The notes under the pieces were generated by a model, which did not search any database, was not told where the DNA came from, and saw only the letters and a program-made list of their open reading frames with translations. From Triplophysa rosa (taxonomy: Eukaryota; Chordata; Actinopteri; Cypriniformes; Nemacheilidae), in contig NC_079906.1 of the NCBI RefSeq assembly GCF_024868665.1, forward strand, positions 11,560,507-11,624,506: a stretch of DNA of 64,000 bases. The letters are read 5' to 3'. Made by a program: the position numbers and the translations under genes. Below are positions 47,245 to 59,374 of the stretch, in pieces (position 1 is the stretch's first letter; every line of letters starts with the position of its first letter).

Positions 47245-47431
47245 GTAAGTGAAACCGATGTCCCTCCCACGCGCGTCGTATGTTTTCGGAAATAATCGTA
47301 CAGCTGTATGTCTTTTATAAATGTGATCAAATTAAAGACTCTACAGATATTTGAAGGGTGCGATACTATTCTGTAAGTACTCAAGATTAACATGAGATAT
47401 GCAGAAACTGTCTGAGATATTGCCGCTTTAA

Positions 47432-48005
47432 ATATCGCTGCTGTCTTTCTCCATATTTTGTGATTTTGGGGGGAGGGTTGCCATAAATAATTTGTATTAG
47501 TCACCCTTTGTGTTTGTTACTGGGTTTTGCAAATATCTAACCAATAAAAAGTATTCAAAAGTGCTTGTCAAATTTTATTTAAAAAGGTTTTTTTTTCATT
47601 TCTTGAAACACTGAATTTGGACATCCAAGGTTTTGGAAGGACAGTGATGATATATTAATTTAACATTTTGTTTTTGTTATAAATGTTCTGTTGGTTTTAT
47701 TATGTTTTAAACATTTGTGAAGTGTTTGTGAAACATTTGTGAAATGTTAAACATTTGCGAAGTTAAACTGAAAAGTTCCTAGACCAATGTTTACGTGTTC
47801 CCAAGTGGTCTTTAAGCTATTAGAACAAACGTGTTGAAGATTGACCTTTTTGTAGTTAAACAGAATATGCATTGCCAAAACTATTTGTTGGATATATCGT
47901 GGGAAAAAACAAAGAAATGTTTAGTTGTTTATTTTTTTATATAGAAAAACTACTTCTATACAGACATTGACAGGTTAAAGACTCTAAGCATTGGGCCAAA
48001 AAGGG
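47432..48005. other. AT-rich noncoding stretch
   Basis: Nothing recognised beyond a short repeated GTGAAATGTTAAACATTTG-like motif near 47720-47760. Confidence 0.3.
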
Positions 48006-48086
48006 AAGGTTGGGTTATATTAACCCTGTAAATGTTTATATTTGACCCACAAATGGGTTAAAACAACCCTGCATTTTTTAGAGTGT
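48006..48086. mobile_element. Fragment of the GGGTT/AACCC MITE
   Basis: GGTTGGGTTATATTAACCC, TTGACCCACAAATGGGTTAA and the end GCATTTTTTAGAGTG match the element at 26894-27126. Confidence 0.6.
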
Positions 48087-48317
48087 AAAACTGTAAAACC
48101 TGTAATTTAACTTTAAATGAACGCAAACATTATCATGAGTGACCAGAGACCACAACTACGTTAGAACAAAATCAAGGTATTTATTGTCAAATAAATTCTA
48201 AAGATGTCACGCCATTCACCCTCGTAAAGCAGCTTTATTCAAAACAGTTTGCAACGCATGTAAACACTTCTTGAGTCAGGCCCAAAACACCAAGACCGGC
48301 TCCAAAAGCAACATTAC

Positions 48318-48486
48318 CTCCACATAAGAAAATTCACCCTTCACAGCCCGCGTCTTCCCATCATACACCTGTTTGGCTGAGCGTGCCAGCTCGGATCCCT
48401 GGACCGCTCTCCGCTCACTCATGTGCGGAGAGCACAGGTTGTCCATGCTACTGCCCTCGGGCACTGCAATGTGTTCACAGCCCCGG
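48318..48486 (-). CDS. Candidate coding exon, unidentified gene
   Basis: Reading the minus strand, a long pyrimidine tract ending TTTTCCTTCCCAG precedes position 48486. The frame is open from there to a donor GAG|GTAATG at 48318/48317. The 169-bp exon encodes about 56 residues, including CEHIAVPEGSSMDNLCSPHM, then SERRAVQGSELARSAKQVYD and GKTRAVKGEFSYVE. The start phase is 1 and the end falls on a codon boundary. Codon usage is vertebrate-like and the residue mix is that of an intracellular, charged, disordered segment. An alternative acceptor (TTTTTTCTAG) lies 14 bp upstream. I do not recognise the family. No partner exon was found in the window. Confidence 0.5.
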
Positions 48487-49420
48487 CTGGGAAGGAAAAG
48501 CTAGAAAAAAGGATTATAGGAACAATGCTGGGGTCTTCATGTCTTTCCGAGTGAGTAAATTAAAGTGGAAAATGTAACAAAGTCGCCCGCCGTATTCCTT
48601 GCGGAGAGATGTGGGAGCTGCGTCCTTCCAAATGATGTCGATTTCAGGTACGGGGCCTGGGGAATCATGGGATTGTTTCATGGTACATTATACGTTGGGT
48701 GAATTCCTAAACCGTGGCCCTGGCTGACAGCACGCTTTCTGCTCCAGATGATGGTTAATCTTCATAAAACATCGATGACTTCCTTTATTCCACACACGCC
48801 AATGATTTCACCATTAAGGTACGCTTTTATGACAAATACAGTGCGGTTGATGGGAGCTCATACATAGCGCGTTGACAGACAGGAGTGAGTTTGAACGTCG
48901 TCGACTACTAACCCGTAGACACGTTAACATGATAAAATATGTACTCAGCCAGAGAGGGAAGAGAAACGTTGACGCCGACTTGTCGAGGTACGTTCCTTTC
49001 TGACCAGGGAAAGTAACACGAGCGCCTCTCGCAACTGAGGTACCGGCGACTGCTGCATTTATCACAGGAATCCACGGTGAGTGGAAGACAATAGCTAATG
49101 AGAGCTTGCTCCCCGTTGGGCCGGAGCGCCAGACAATGCAACAACATCTGTGCTGGCGTGCCGAAGTCTCTCCTCCCCAACGGGACCGAAAAAGGGGGGA
49201 TGCGGCCTCACCTGTCCCGTGCTTCCAGACACCCCCCACACATGCACCCTCCCCCAAACCCTCATGTTTCCCTTTTCTTCACTCTTTCCCTCCATCACCT
49301 CGCTAAACCAGGAGCCAAGCTTGTCGAGGGGACTCCCAGGTCAAATCCATAAAGCATCTCCTACCAAGGTCGCCGAAACCCGAATCCCAGAAAAGAAACA
49401 TTTAAAACGTCAGGAGTTTT
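48487..49420. promoter_or_regulatory. Balanced repeat-poor block around the candidate exon
   Basis: Non-repetitive sequence with no second convincing exon. The 147-codon minus frame at 48814-49257 and four overlapping plus frames lack domains. Confidence 0.3.
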
Positions 49421-50855
49421 GAGTTAGCACAGCATGGAGAGAAGGATGGCTCACCCCGAGAGAGAGAAAGAGGAGAGAGAGAATGTGTGAAGAAATGAGA
49501 GAAGAAAACCAGGTGTGGACCTCTCTCCGGCTTTAAGTGATGTTTAATGAATGGGCCTCCGGGGTGGTTTAATACACGAGTGAAGCTGTACATTTCCACC
49601 TTTTCCCTGTGGAAATACACTGGACATACACATGATTCAGGGACTGAGGAGTGCAGGTTGTAAATGTGTCAACATCCTTCGCAATCGGAGGATAACTCAG
49701 GAGTCGAAGTCAGACTGCTGCTCATCACAATCCAAAGCAACTTTTGAACCTCATTGGACAAAAAAATAGAAACATAGATACACCTAGCTCCGCTGAAACA
49801 ATACAGCTGTTTTTAAAACTTGATATAGCCACAGTCCGGAGACAATTACTCACTGAAATGATTTTGCTCATATCGTTTTAGTATGCATTTCTGAATGACA
49901 CAGTAAATGGCGAACAACTTTACAACTGACAATAGTTCAATAGACAACATACTACTTTCTTAATAAATTTGTCCTATTTTAGTGATGCTCTGTTTGTTTT
50001 TCATCTTTCATCACCACTAATGTTCCTTTTTTGCTTTTACTTTTCTGCTGATGTAATCAAAAATGCCAAGGTGGGGAAAGTAATATGTGACCATGTCTGT
50101 GAAAACCCAACTAAAGTCATTTTTTGTGATATGCTGTTTTCTACGTAAAACCACATATTCTGTTTCACATTCTGCAAAAATAACTTCTGATAACTCTGAT
50201 TTCAAGTAATATCAATCAAACTCCAGTTGGGTTGTTTTGATTAAGTAATCATAACTCCAAAAAATACAGCTAACTAACACAATAAAACCAATAAAAACAT
50301 GATAACACAATAACAATATGATTTTTGAAAAATATTTAAACAAAGTATCCTGTTTTTGCATTTCTTTAATGTTGACTGAATGTTTAGGATGCCAACTTTC
50401 AGTATTTTTGGTTGTGAAAACGTAATCTCAATATAATAATTAATTTCATTATTATAAATTACATTTTGAATACTGTATTTCAAATTCACCTTATCTATCA
50501 TCTACAGCTAATTTTGTCATTTTATGGCCATGACTATGACTACTTGATGCTCCTAATCATAATTAGATTTTGAGACTTTAGCTTGAATTTCACAGATAGG
50601 GTCAAATATTGACCGATAATATCATTATAGCCTACGATGCTCCACCTCCAGCTATGAATCAATCAAATCCTGATGAACACATTCATCGCTAAATATTGTG
50701 GTGCACTCACAATTATAATAACCCATCAAAGATGTTTAAAAAGTCCATGTTGAAGTCTGGTTTATCAATATACATTTCTTTTATTTTTAGATCCCTATTT
50801 ACACCACATATAATGATTATATGTAAGTTCTAATCATCTCATTATTACCATGTAT
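49421..50855. other. Noncoding stretch, mostly AT-rich
   Basis: A GA-rich patch lies at about 49457-49482. The rest is unassigned. Confidence 0.3.
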
Positions 50856-51059
50856 ACACTGTCAGAAACTGTACCAAAAAATGTACCCAAGCTGTCACTT
50901 TAAAAATGTCCTTTATGTACCATTTATGTACAGATATGTATACATTTGGTACCAGTATTTACCTCATAACTACTAACATGCACTCTTTGAGTGCAAAGGC
51001 GTGCTTTTTGAAAGAGTACTGCCCCAGTACATTTTTCGTCCAGTTTTTCAGAGAGTGTA
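50856..51059. mobile_element. MITE with ACACTGTCAGAAA ends
   Basis: Left end ACACTGTCAGAAACTG, right end CAGTTTTTCAGAGAGTGT, inverted with mismatches. GTACC/GGTAC motifs recur inside, as in a common cyprinid MITE. Confidence 0.75.
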
Positions 51060-51409
51060 TGTTATAAAAGCAGTCTGAAGTCAGTTTTGTGGACATCTTT
51101 CCTCTTCGCCTTTTCCTCATATATGTTTATACGATCTTATAATAATAAGATAGGAAAAATTGGTACTCAAGTACAGTATCCTCCCCAAGCCCCTCTACAG
51201 CAGACTGCAACTCAGAACTGTTTATGCGCTAAGATAACAAGAACACGCAAACTCATGAAATATAGTCTACAACACATTGTTCGTGCATCTATACGTTCAT
51301 TCACAAACTTTACCTTCACTGCATCTCCTATACTCAACTCCAAAAACCACACTCAGCCTGTGACCCCTGTAAAGGACGTAGAAGAAGTGCTTGGTAATTA
51401 AAATGCAAT
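51060..51409. other. Noncoding stretch, nothing recognised
   Basis: The 104-codon plus frame (51087-51401) has no domain or splice context. Confidence 0.3.
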
Positions 51410-52570
51410 CTTCACCACTTCAACCCCCCAGAGCGGGGCACGCCGCAACAGCGGTGTCGCCCAGGAGCCCGAGGGCGTGAGGTGCCACCTGCCCAGCCGT
51501 GCCACCTGCGCCCGTGTCCTCCCTTCATTAAAGTGTGTATTTATACCGCTCGTCTAGTACCCCTGCTCCTCAACCCCACCCCCCGCGCGGGACTCTAGCA
51601 CGGTAAAGCGGCGCTTTATTAGAATAAATGTGCTGCGGCGGTGATGCATGGGCAGGCCTGGAGCCCCGGTGCCAGAGGAGAGGGTCCCAAGCCCTGCTAC
51701 TGTCACTTTGAATAAAGGCGGGCGAGCAAGCTGAGCGTGGAGTTGAGCGTGGACGGGCACATGACAGTGCTGTTTTCCACTGGGCAGAGGGGAAAGCAAA
51801 GTATTTTTCCTGTACAATCTGCTCCCATGCTCATGACGAGCTGTCGCGTGTGCACGGAATAGATGAGCAGATCCGGGCGATGAGAGTAACGGATCGAGCC
51901 CGTTTGGGATACAAATGTTAAACATGGATAGTAACAAGCCAATAAGATGAAATCTTGGTTCCAGTGTGTATCCGAATGTAGAAATATTAAGCGGCATGAC
52001 ACTCTCATTAAAACCTTTCTGTTAGTCGGTCAAACTAGTTGCATTACGTCCAAACTCTGAAATTCTGTATTCATCAGTATGTAGTTTGGCCTAATTGGAG
52101 ACAGTTGCAATACATAATGCAATTATTGAAGAAGCGCACATTATAGTCTTGAAAAGCGTCCGTGTGGTCAATAAGTCAAGCCACGCCGTGGCAACGGGGA
52201 AGCTACATGCGATCTTGCAATGCTTGAAAGGGCATTTCAGTCAAGTCATTATCATTCCACCACACCAATTAGACACAAATAACCTCCGTACGACTCTATT
52301 CTGAGAAAGGGCAATCCTCAGCGTGCCACGCCGCTGCACCCAAGCCTAATCCACATTTCATGTGCACACTCACTGGTTCACACCCAGCAAGCCACTATTG
52401 ACTTCATTAGTGTTAAAAATGGGTAGCATTTTATAGGCAGATGTAGATTTTAGCATTATTAGCCCTCTGTAATGTTCTCCTAAAGGGCACGTGAAGCAAC
52501 CAATTAAAGCGGGATTTTACAGAGAGAACCGACAGAGGCACTTTGAAGGGAAATATTTACCCCACCCCAC
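51410..52570. promoter_or_regulatory. GC-richer repeat-poor block, possible conserved noncoding DNA
   Basis: The first 300 bp are GC-rich with several CG dinucleotides. Further on, GCAATTATTGAAGAAGC, AGCATTATTAGCCC and CCAATTAAAGCGGG look like regulatory cores. The 147-codon minus frame 51554-51997 starts and ends without splice or start context and shows no domain. Confidence 0.35.
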
Positions 52571-53640
52571 ACAATGCAACTGTATTTCATTCCCCGAGGA
52601 ATGAGCAGCCCGTTTCGGTCTTATCAAGTAGAAAAATCAAAGAGAGTATATGGATTCCACACTCACAAATAACACAATAGCCACTTTGCTGGGATTGCCT
52701 CAGATTGAACTGGGAGATTACACAGCAAGTATCTGAGAGAGAGGACGCACGTAATCTTTCTATTACCACACAAATGTCTCGCTAACACGCTCAAGGCTTT
52801 TGATATATCTTTTATTTTCGTATAGTGTGTTTACTCTGTATGTAAACTTTGCTCTCTAGAGGTTGTATTAATCATAGAGTCGCTATACAAATCGCTGCCT
52901 CAAATGCATCATGTCCATTTAAACTGATGCCGGTGGGGTCTATATGAGATTTTTAGTACAAATTTAGAAAAAAGTACAAATATGGTACAAATGTATCACA
53001 TACTACACTACAGTAGATTGTATTGAGTTAAATGTCCAAGTCATGGAGACGATATTAATAATTTACATTTGAAACCTTTTCGATTAAAAATGTTGACACA
53101 TTTCTTTGAACTTTTTGGGGGGGTTTAACCCATGATCCCTGCGTATCATTATACATTTTTATTGAATTGTATATTTTGAGTTTAGTATGATTTAATTGAA
53201 GGCTATTTTAATTTACTAAAATGAAAAAATGTTTCTGTACATTGAAATCAATTAAAATATTGACCTAAAAATGATTGATAAACTTAACTAACAGAAAAAC
53301 TGAAGTGTTGCCTCAAAAAAAAATGAAATAAGTTTAAAGCACTAAAATAATGATTAAAAACTCAAATAAAAATGTATTAATCGTATATAGCAATATAAAA
53401 AATAAACAAATAAATTATAAAATGACAACAGCACATACAAAAATTGCTAAAACTAACAAAAATTAAAAATGATTAAAAATAAGACATCATTTGAAATATT
53501 AATAAAACTAAATAAAACTATAATAACTGATAAAATTTTTCCCTTCTTGTTTATTTTTTCTTTATAGAAAATGTGATTGGATGTGTTTGAAATTGATTTA
53601 GATTATTTTCTGTTTTTGTTTTCTTGGTTTTATGATCTTT
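52571..53640. other. AT-rich stretch
   Basis: From about 53200 to 53540 there are loosely repeated ACTAAAATAAA and AACTAAATAAAAC motifs, probably an old decayed repeat. Confidence 0.35.
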
Positions 53641-53654
53641 GATGTTATGTGATC

Positions 53655-53720
53655 TTTGCCTCGTGTTTTTATCGTCTGATGAAGAGCCTGCATGCTCGAA
53701 ACGTCACACGCTACATGTGA
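53655..53720 (+). repeat. Possible retroelement tail motif
   Basis: CTGATGAAGAGCCTGCATGC followed by TCGAAACGTC resembles a GATGAAG...CGAAACGT motif found in 3' tails of several vertebrate retroelements. Isolated and short, so tentative. Confidence 0.3.
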
Positions 53721-54330
53721 AAGTCCACTGTTTGAATCTTTTATACTTTTGAGCCTTGCTGGGCTCTGGGCTGACTTAATGTATTTATGCTGTATTTATG
53801 TATTTAGTTTTTGGCCGAGCACCCATTTTAAGTTGATGTGCATGCTTTTGTTTAGTTAAAAAGTGCCTGTAAATGCTTTGGCAGAAATCACACATATACA
53901 TGTCTTCATTTGGTTAGACCAATTAAGTCACAACATCCGCAGATCGTTCGATTATTCATCAAATATTATGAAGGTTATGTCATCATGCCACTCCAAACCT
54001 GTGTGAACACAATGTGAATGCATGCGGATAACTGTCAAGTTTATATTCAGGTATTCTTGATTTACGTGAAAAAATAAATCAGGATTTAAACACACATCTC
54101 TTCGCACGTCAAACCAAAACTATTTCACTTAATCATTTACATGATTAAAACATTTTGGACACCAAGTTATTGGAGGACCACCACTGTCCTCAAATATGGT
54201 GGCATAACGTCCCAGTGTGCCCAACTTCAATTTCATTGACTGTACATTGCATCACACTTTAATCTTAATATGCATGAATCTTAAAACCATTTTACACTTG
54301 AAACTATCAATAAACTTCCTCTGCCACAAG
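53721..54330. other. Noncoding stretch, nothing recognised
   Basis: Ordinary AT-rich sequence. Confidence 0.3.
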
Positions 54331-55300
54331 AGAAACACAGCAGCAGCAGCACGAGATGCAAAGGGATCCAGCCGCCCGCTTTCTTCCCCTGCTTTGCGGT
54401 CTCAGGGCTGTTACAGTGCTGTCACTTCTCATTGGTTGTTCCGGCTTCCATTGGGTGCCACCACCTCAACAGGGGCATCACTGCTGATAGAAAACACGGC
54501 GGGTGATTTGTGAACTCTCACCGTCTTTGTAATTTCATCAGGGTAATGGGATTATATTTCAAATCACCGCTCCTTTCTTCATTACACCTCTAAGCTCCTC
54601 TGACAGACCAAAAAACTTAAATAAAATGTGCGCGTCAGCCCCGCTTGACTTCGCCCGCCGCTCGCACTTGATTAGACAAACAGCGCGGAACACGAAGGGG
54701 GGAAATAATGTGCTCATTTATTCATTTTCCCGACGAGTCACAATAGATTTTTAACGACCAATGTCTGACCTCCCTTAGGTCCCCCATGCTTAGGAGGGTT
54801 AATAAAGCCCAACAGTGTGGAGCTGAGAGCGAGCGAGCGAGAGAAAGAGAGAGAGAGAGAGAACAGGAAAACGCCGGACTCCAGCAACAATATAAAGACA
54901 GCCACATCGAAGGCCCCAAAACAAACTGCCCCTCCTTTCTCCATCTCGAGCACCACGACCCCTGAGAGATGGTGAGAAGAAAGAGAGACAGAAGGATGGG
55001 AGAGTTAGACTGCTTTTCCACTTAGTTTCCAATTCCACCGGTCTCTGAGGGACAATTAAAGCCAGTGTGCTAGGAGTGGATTCTGTTCTGCGAGCTCTCT
55101 GGCGTGCATGTTAAAAGTTTTTTCCCTCTGGTATCACTGACACGGAGACTCCACACCGACCGGGCGGACGTGGTACGAGGGGGTGGACTGAGGGAGATAG
55201 AGATTGTCGCATATGAAAACGCAGCCAACTTCAGGGCCGTTAGTAGTGTGGGGTAATGAATGTTTAATGAGAACTCAACTCCGCTGGTTTTTAGTGGACT
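54331..55300. promoter_or_regulatory. Repeat-poor block, possible conserved noncoding DNA
   Basis: Balanced sequence with GGTAATGGGATTATATTTCA and TTTAATGAGA-type cores, interrupted by a GA tract at 54826-54862. Frames through the GA tract (54722-55038 minus) are artefacts. The plus frame at 54217-54513 is not domain-like. Confidence 0.4.
54826..54862. repeat. GA microsatellite
   Basis: GAGC repeats passing into GA repeats. Confidence 0.85.
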
Positions 55301-55574
55301 TTAGAATGAGCAAGAACTTCGCTGGAATGACATGAAATGACACACTTTTTCACAAGCATTGAAGACTTGTTATCAATGAGAATAATACGTGTGAGATAAA
55401 GAAGTGGTCAAAAGTGATGTCTGGGTGGTATTTTTGTACAGTATTCGCTCCAAACACACCAATGCAACATATTTACAAATGAATCTTAAATAAAATATTA
55501 GAATAAACAACCATGATGTCAAGTGTCCAAAGTTGGACATCACTTTTTGCCCAAACTACAATATTTTACCTTAA

Positions 55575-55959
55575 AGGTTCAGTGTGTAATTTTTGGGGGG
55601 ATGTGTTGAGAGAAATGCAATATAATATACATAAATATGTCTTCAGAGGTGTATAAAGACCTTACATAATGAAGCGTTATGTTTTTATTACATTAGATAA
55701 GCTATTTCTATCTACATACACTGCGGGTCCCCTTGCATGGAATTCACCATGTTGTTTCTACAGTAGCCCTAAACGGACAAACTGCTCTACAGAGCACATT
55801 TTGGAAATACATTATCTCCTTCGGCAAAGAAACGAAAATGTGACAACGTCTTAGTTCTGTGTCAGCCACCGTAATGCTTTGAAAGGGTGGGGGAGTAAGC
55901 CGTTGGTTGCAATTCACAACCTCACCACTAGAGGCCGCTAAATTTCAAACACTGGACCT
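55575..55959 (-). mobile_element. Intact TTAA-flanked element, 385 bp
   Basis: TTAA at 55571-55574 and 55960-55963. Ends AGGTTCAGTGTGTAA and CACTGGACCT are inverted. It is the uninterrupted relative, in opposite orientation, of 22489-25536, with shared segments such as AAACGGACAAACTGCTCTAC. No coding capacity. Confidence 0.85.
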
Positions 55960-55963
55960 TTAA

Positions 55964-57140
55964 ATTAACCTGAATACACCTGAATTGTTAGTTTTTAACT
56001 TTTCCCACCTCAGAAGTCTTGACATAAGATCAATGATCAACAATTTAACAATCTATGAAATTTATATTAATTTAATAGTAAAACATATGAAATGTGCCTC
56101 AATTTAGTAGATTTCCTCCCGCCCTTTGTGTTATCTTGGGTTTCACTATCATTATCAAGATGCCCTTGGGTATTTAACGATCACATCATTTTTCCATGAT
56201 AATGCTAAAGACTCTCAAATGGCTGGTGATGTTGACACAATGAACTTTAAAGGCCACTCAAGAAGCAAAGACTATTACCAAACTGGCATGATATGACACC
56301 GGGTGCCTATTTAAAACACAGAAGAGAAATCTTATCCTGGCATTCATGGCATTTGAATATATTAATGGGTTAATGCAGTTGGCAGTGTCCTCATAAATGT
56401 TCTTAATGGTGACAAATGCCAGAAACCAAATCTTAACTCAAGTCACATTTCTTCCATAATAGATCACAAAAATGAACATTTATGGATTTGCTTTTATACT
56501 TTTATCTAAAGCAACATCCAGTGCAACTATTTTTTTTATGTGCTCCCTCAAACCCATAATCTTGGCAATGGTAGGCTATTATATGGACACCATAACAAAT
56601 GGTGGAATGGAAATTAACAGAACCGCACCACAGCATATGACACCATTTTCATTTTGCATTTCAAGGTCAGTGGCTTACTTGGTTTTAAAAAATGAAATGA
56701 TTATCATCCGCCACTTACTAAGACAGGTGTAGTTTCTAAATATGAAGATCCTGCTTCATCACATCATTGGCACAATGAGCCGTCCTGGCACCAGATATGC
56801 ATTTACTTCGAAAAATGTGCTGTATCGCAATGTCTCTGGATCTCATTCATGCCCATCATGACTTTAAAACAATGAACGCTCGCCGGGCAGCCAAGCATAT
56901 TCAGACTGGGAAAATGAAATATATCCATTCTCTTTTCACCCCCCTCTCAACATCCATGCATCATTGTCATCTAATTGTTCCCTTTATTCTAGCAGCTCTT
57001 TGTCAGGGGCCACATGGGAGAGAGGAAAATTACAGACTACCTGATAATTAGCAAAGTTCACAGTAGAACTTGGATCCGTACAGAACTAGTGGAGCCGGCT
57101 TTCTCTTAGCAACTAATTAAGTCCACCTCTGAGGGCTCCA
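55964..57140. other. Repeat-poor noncoding stretch
   Basis: No repeat is recognised. Parts (56100-56420, 56740-57060) are balanced and may be regulatory. No exon-like frame. Confidence 0.3.
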
Positions 57141-57177
57141 ACTGTGGTGGAGGTACATGCTGTAACAGCAGAATCCA

Positions 57178-57222
57178 AAAAAAAGGAAGAGAGGAAGAGA
57201 GAGCGAGAGAGAGAGAGAGGAA
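57178..57222. repeat. Imperfect GA tract
   Basis: AAAAAAAGGAAGAGAGG running into GA repeats. Confidence 0.8.
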
Positions 57223-57409
57223 AAGCGTTAAAGACTTTTTTCCGTCTTCCTTTAGGCAGAAGAACAGAACTGACTTTAACGCTCCTGGTGTTTTATTATT
57301 TGTTTGAGACTAATGTGGATTTCTTTCTCAAATGGAAGCATCAGTGGTGGTCACCATTACGCACCATTCCGAACAGCAAGATTTGTTCAGCTCATGACAC
57401 ACTTTAATT

Positions 57410-57850
57410 ATAATAATGGCATTATCTATATCCGTCCGTGTAACGCGGAGAGAAGGAACAGCTGAGCGCAGTGGGCGTTAAGCGCAGGTTTTTAATCTCC
57501 TGTGGTTGAATTAAGCTTCTATCTAAGGAAGACTTTATTGGCGATGCTATCATCATCGCCGCAGCAGATTATTAAGCGGGATGCATCATCAAATGTCATC
57601 TCTCGTACACGTCAGGTGGCGAGATTATCTCCTCGGGGGCCTTATTGGATATAATTATGATATTTTTGTGTTTGTTTGTTTTCATTTATTTCCAAATCTT
57701 CTCGCCCCGCTGTGTCGAGCCATATTCGCGCTGAAGTGCAGCGAGTTTAAAGAATTAAGTTGTGATTTCAGTCAAGTGTGGCATGTCTCACTTACCTCAG
57801 AGCGTGCGCTTATGCAATGCTGTGGTAGCTGGGAAAAAGTCAAATAATTC
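57410..57850. promoter_or_regulatory. Possible conserved noncoding element
   Basis: Non-repetitive, with AATTATAATAATGGCATTAT, CAGATTATTAAGCGGG and GATATAATTATGATA. The 88-codon frame 57581-57847 has no domain. Texture suggests an enhancer; conservation not tested. Confidence 0.4.
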
Positions 57851-58054
57851 ATGCAAACTGAGTTCATTGCAAAGAGTATGTCATTTTTTTGGTTAAAGAT
57901 AAAAATAAAGTCGGTTATTAAAAAGCCCCCAAAAACATCGAAAAATTATTTAAAGACACTAAAAGATCAATGTTAATTGATAAATCTCTTTAACCTTAAC
58001 CATGATTCGCAATGGCAACGATTTCAAATACTCATAAAAAAGGTAATATTCTGG

Positions 58055-58255
58055 CAGCTGGTGTGACGGTAAAAAGGTAAAATAACATTTTTGTAAAGTA
58101 AAATTATGTTTTTCATGTTATTTTACACCCAATTGGTAAATTTACGGTCTATTTCTGTAATTTCGCATTTTTACCGCATTTCAAAAATATGCAAAAATTC
58201 TGTCAAATAAAGCAATACAATTCCTTAAAATTACATTTTTTACATTGTATGTTGA
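58055..58255. mobile_element. MITE related to the CACTGTAAAAA type
   Basis: GGTAAAAAGGTAAAATAACA, TTACCGCATTTCAAAAATAT and ATTACATTTTTTACA mirror the element at 38468-38684. Ends are decayed. Confidence 0.5.
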
Positions 58256-58399
58256 GCTGTCAGGTATAATTTTGTGGGAAATGTCAGTTTGACATCCTAT
58301 GACTTCAACCCACATAAACATAAACCCACAAGTACAATAACCAACCAAAAATTTGATATTTCAAACAGAGTTGACAAGATGGCCAAAGTTACGATCGCA

Positions 58400-59328
58400 G
58401 CTTTCATTTGAAATGTGTAAAAATTTCACAATACAATGAGCGACAAGGGAATATTTAAGAAAAACAAGCACACTTTATGAGATTTAAAAAGAAAAACATC
58501 CCCTGCTGTAAACCACCTCAAAATCTTTCTAAATGTTCGCAATCACGAACTCAAAGGCCAAAAGAGGACAGCGGAGGCCAGACGGATTTCATTTTTGATT
58601 TACACATTAATGGCTACATGAAGAGACCGTTTGTGCAGCAATCCAAGAGAGACGCTTCGAGTCTAAGGCAGGGCCAGTCATTATTTTCCGTGCAATTAGA
58701 GGAAACCTGAAGTCCTTGATAACAAGCGCAAAAAATGCCACATAATTAGAAATACACCACAAACACCATTATTGTCAGGAGAACACGACTGTATAATGAA
58801 GCAATTATAAATGAGCGGCTGAGCTCCTGTCATTAATTTCAGCTTTTAAGGATGTGAGTAGATGAGCAGAGGCTAAATGTTTCAGAGAGAGCGCGCGCTG
58901 AGAGGGTGCTTAAGGTAGTCAATGCCGTCAAAACCACTTGAGGTTTCCCTCAACGGCCAGATAACGCTTTAAGTGCCCTGTGGAAAGACTCCTCTGAGTC
59001 CCAACGTGAGGAAAAGAGCTTTGAGTGTTAACTCGTGAACCATTACGGCCATCAAAAGCAACACGGGGCGTACGTTTATACACACTTGTGCACACGATAA
59101 AAAACACAAGCCGGGCTCTGACCTTGATGTGCAACTTCAGTTCCAATCTTTTAGTGAGCAACAATCAACTAAAATGACAGTCACCCAGACAAGACAGACA
59201 AGGAAAAATCAACGGAATTATTTTGTCTCAATTATTTCTCATAGACAACAATGAGATTAAGTAGAGAGCAATTTGAGACTTCGTCCTAGAAGATGCTTTG
59301 TAGATTTGGAAAAAAGTACGATCAGAAT

Positions 59329-59374
<46 letters not shown>

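Larger units (their letters stand above)
45474..47427 (+). mobile_element. TTAA-flanked element with THAP-like remnant (Kolobok-like?)
   Basis: AGCGGC at the left follows TTAA (45470-45473) and GCCGCT at the right precedes TTAA (47428-47431). The inverted match is short (6-7 bp). It is interrupted by the palindrome at 45693-46976; without it the core is about 670 bp. The right part carries the THAP-like frame. TTAA duplication plus THAP is a known combination in Kolobok transposases, so that assignment is suggested, not proven. Confidence 0.55.

Noticed and set aside
48814..49257. 147-codon minus-strand frame upstream of the candidate exon
   Set aside because: Composition is not protein-like, competing frames overlap on both strands, and no donor joins it to 48486.
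51554..51997. 147-codon minus-strand frame
   Set aside because: No domain, no splice signals in register and an overlapping 101-codon frame on the same strand; GC-richer DNA makes long chance frames likely.
53655..53720. Considered naming a specific LINE or SINE family
   Set aside because: Only a 60-bp motif is present with no reverse-transcriptase frame or tail repeat; the family cannot be decided.
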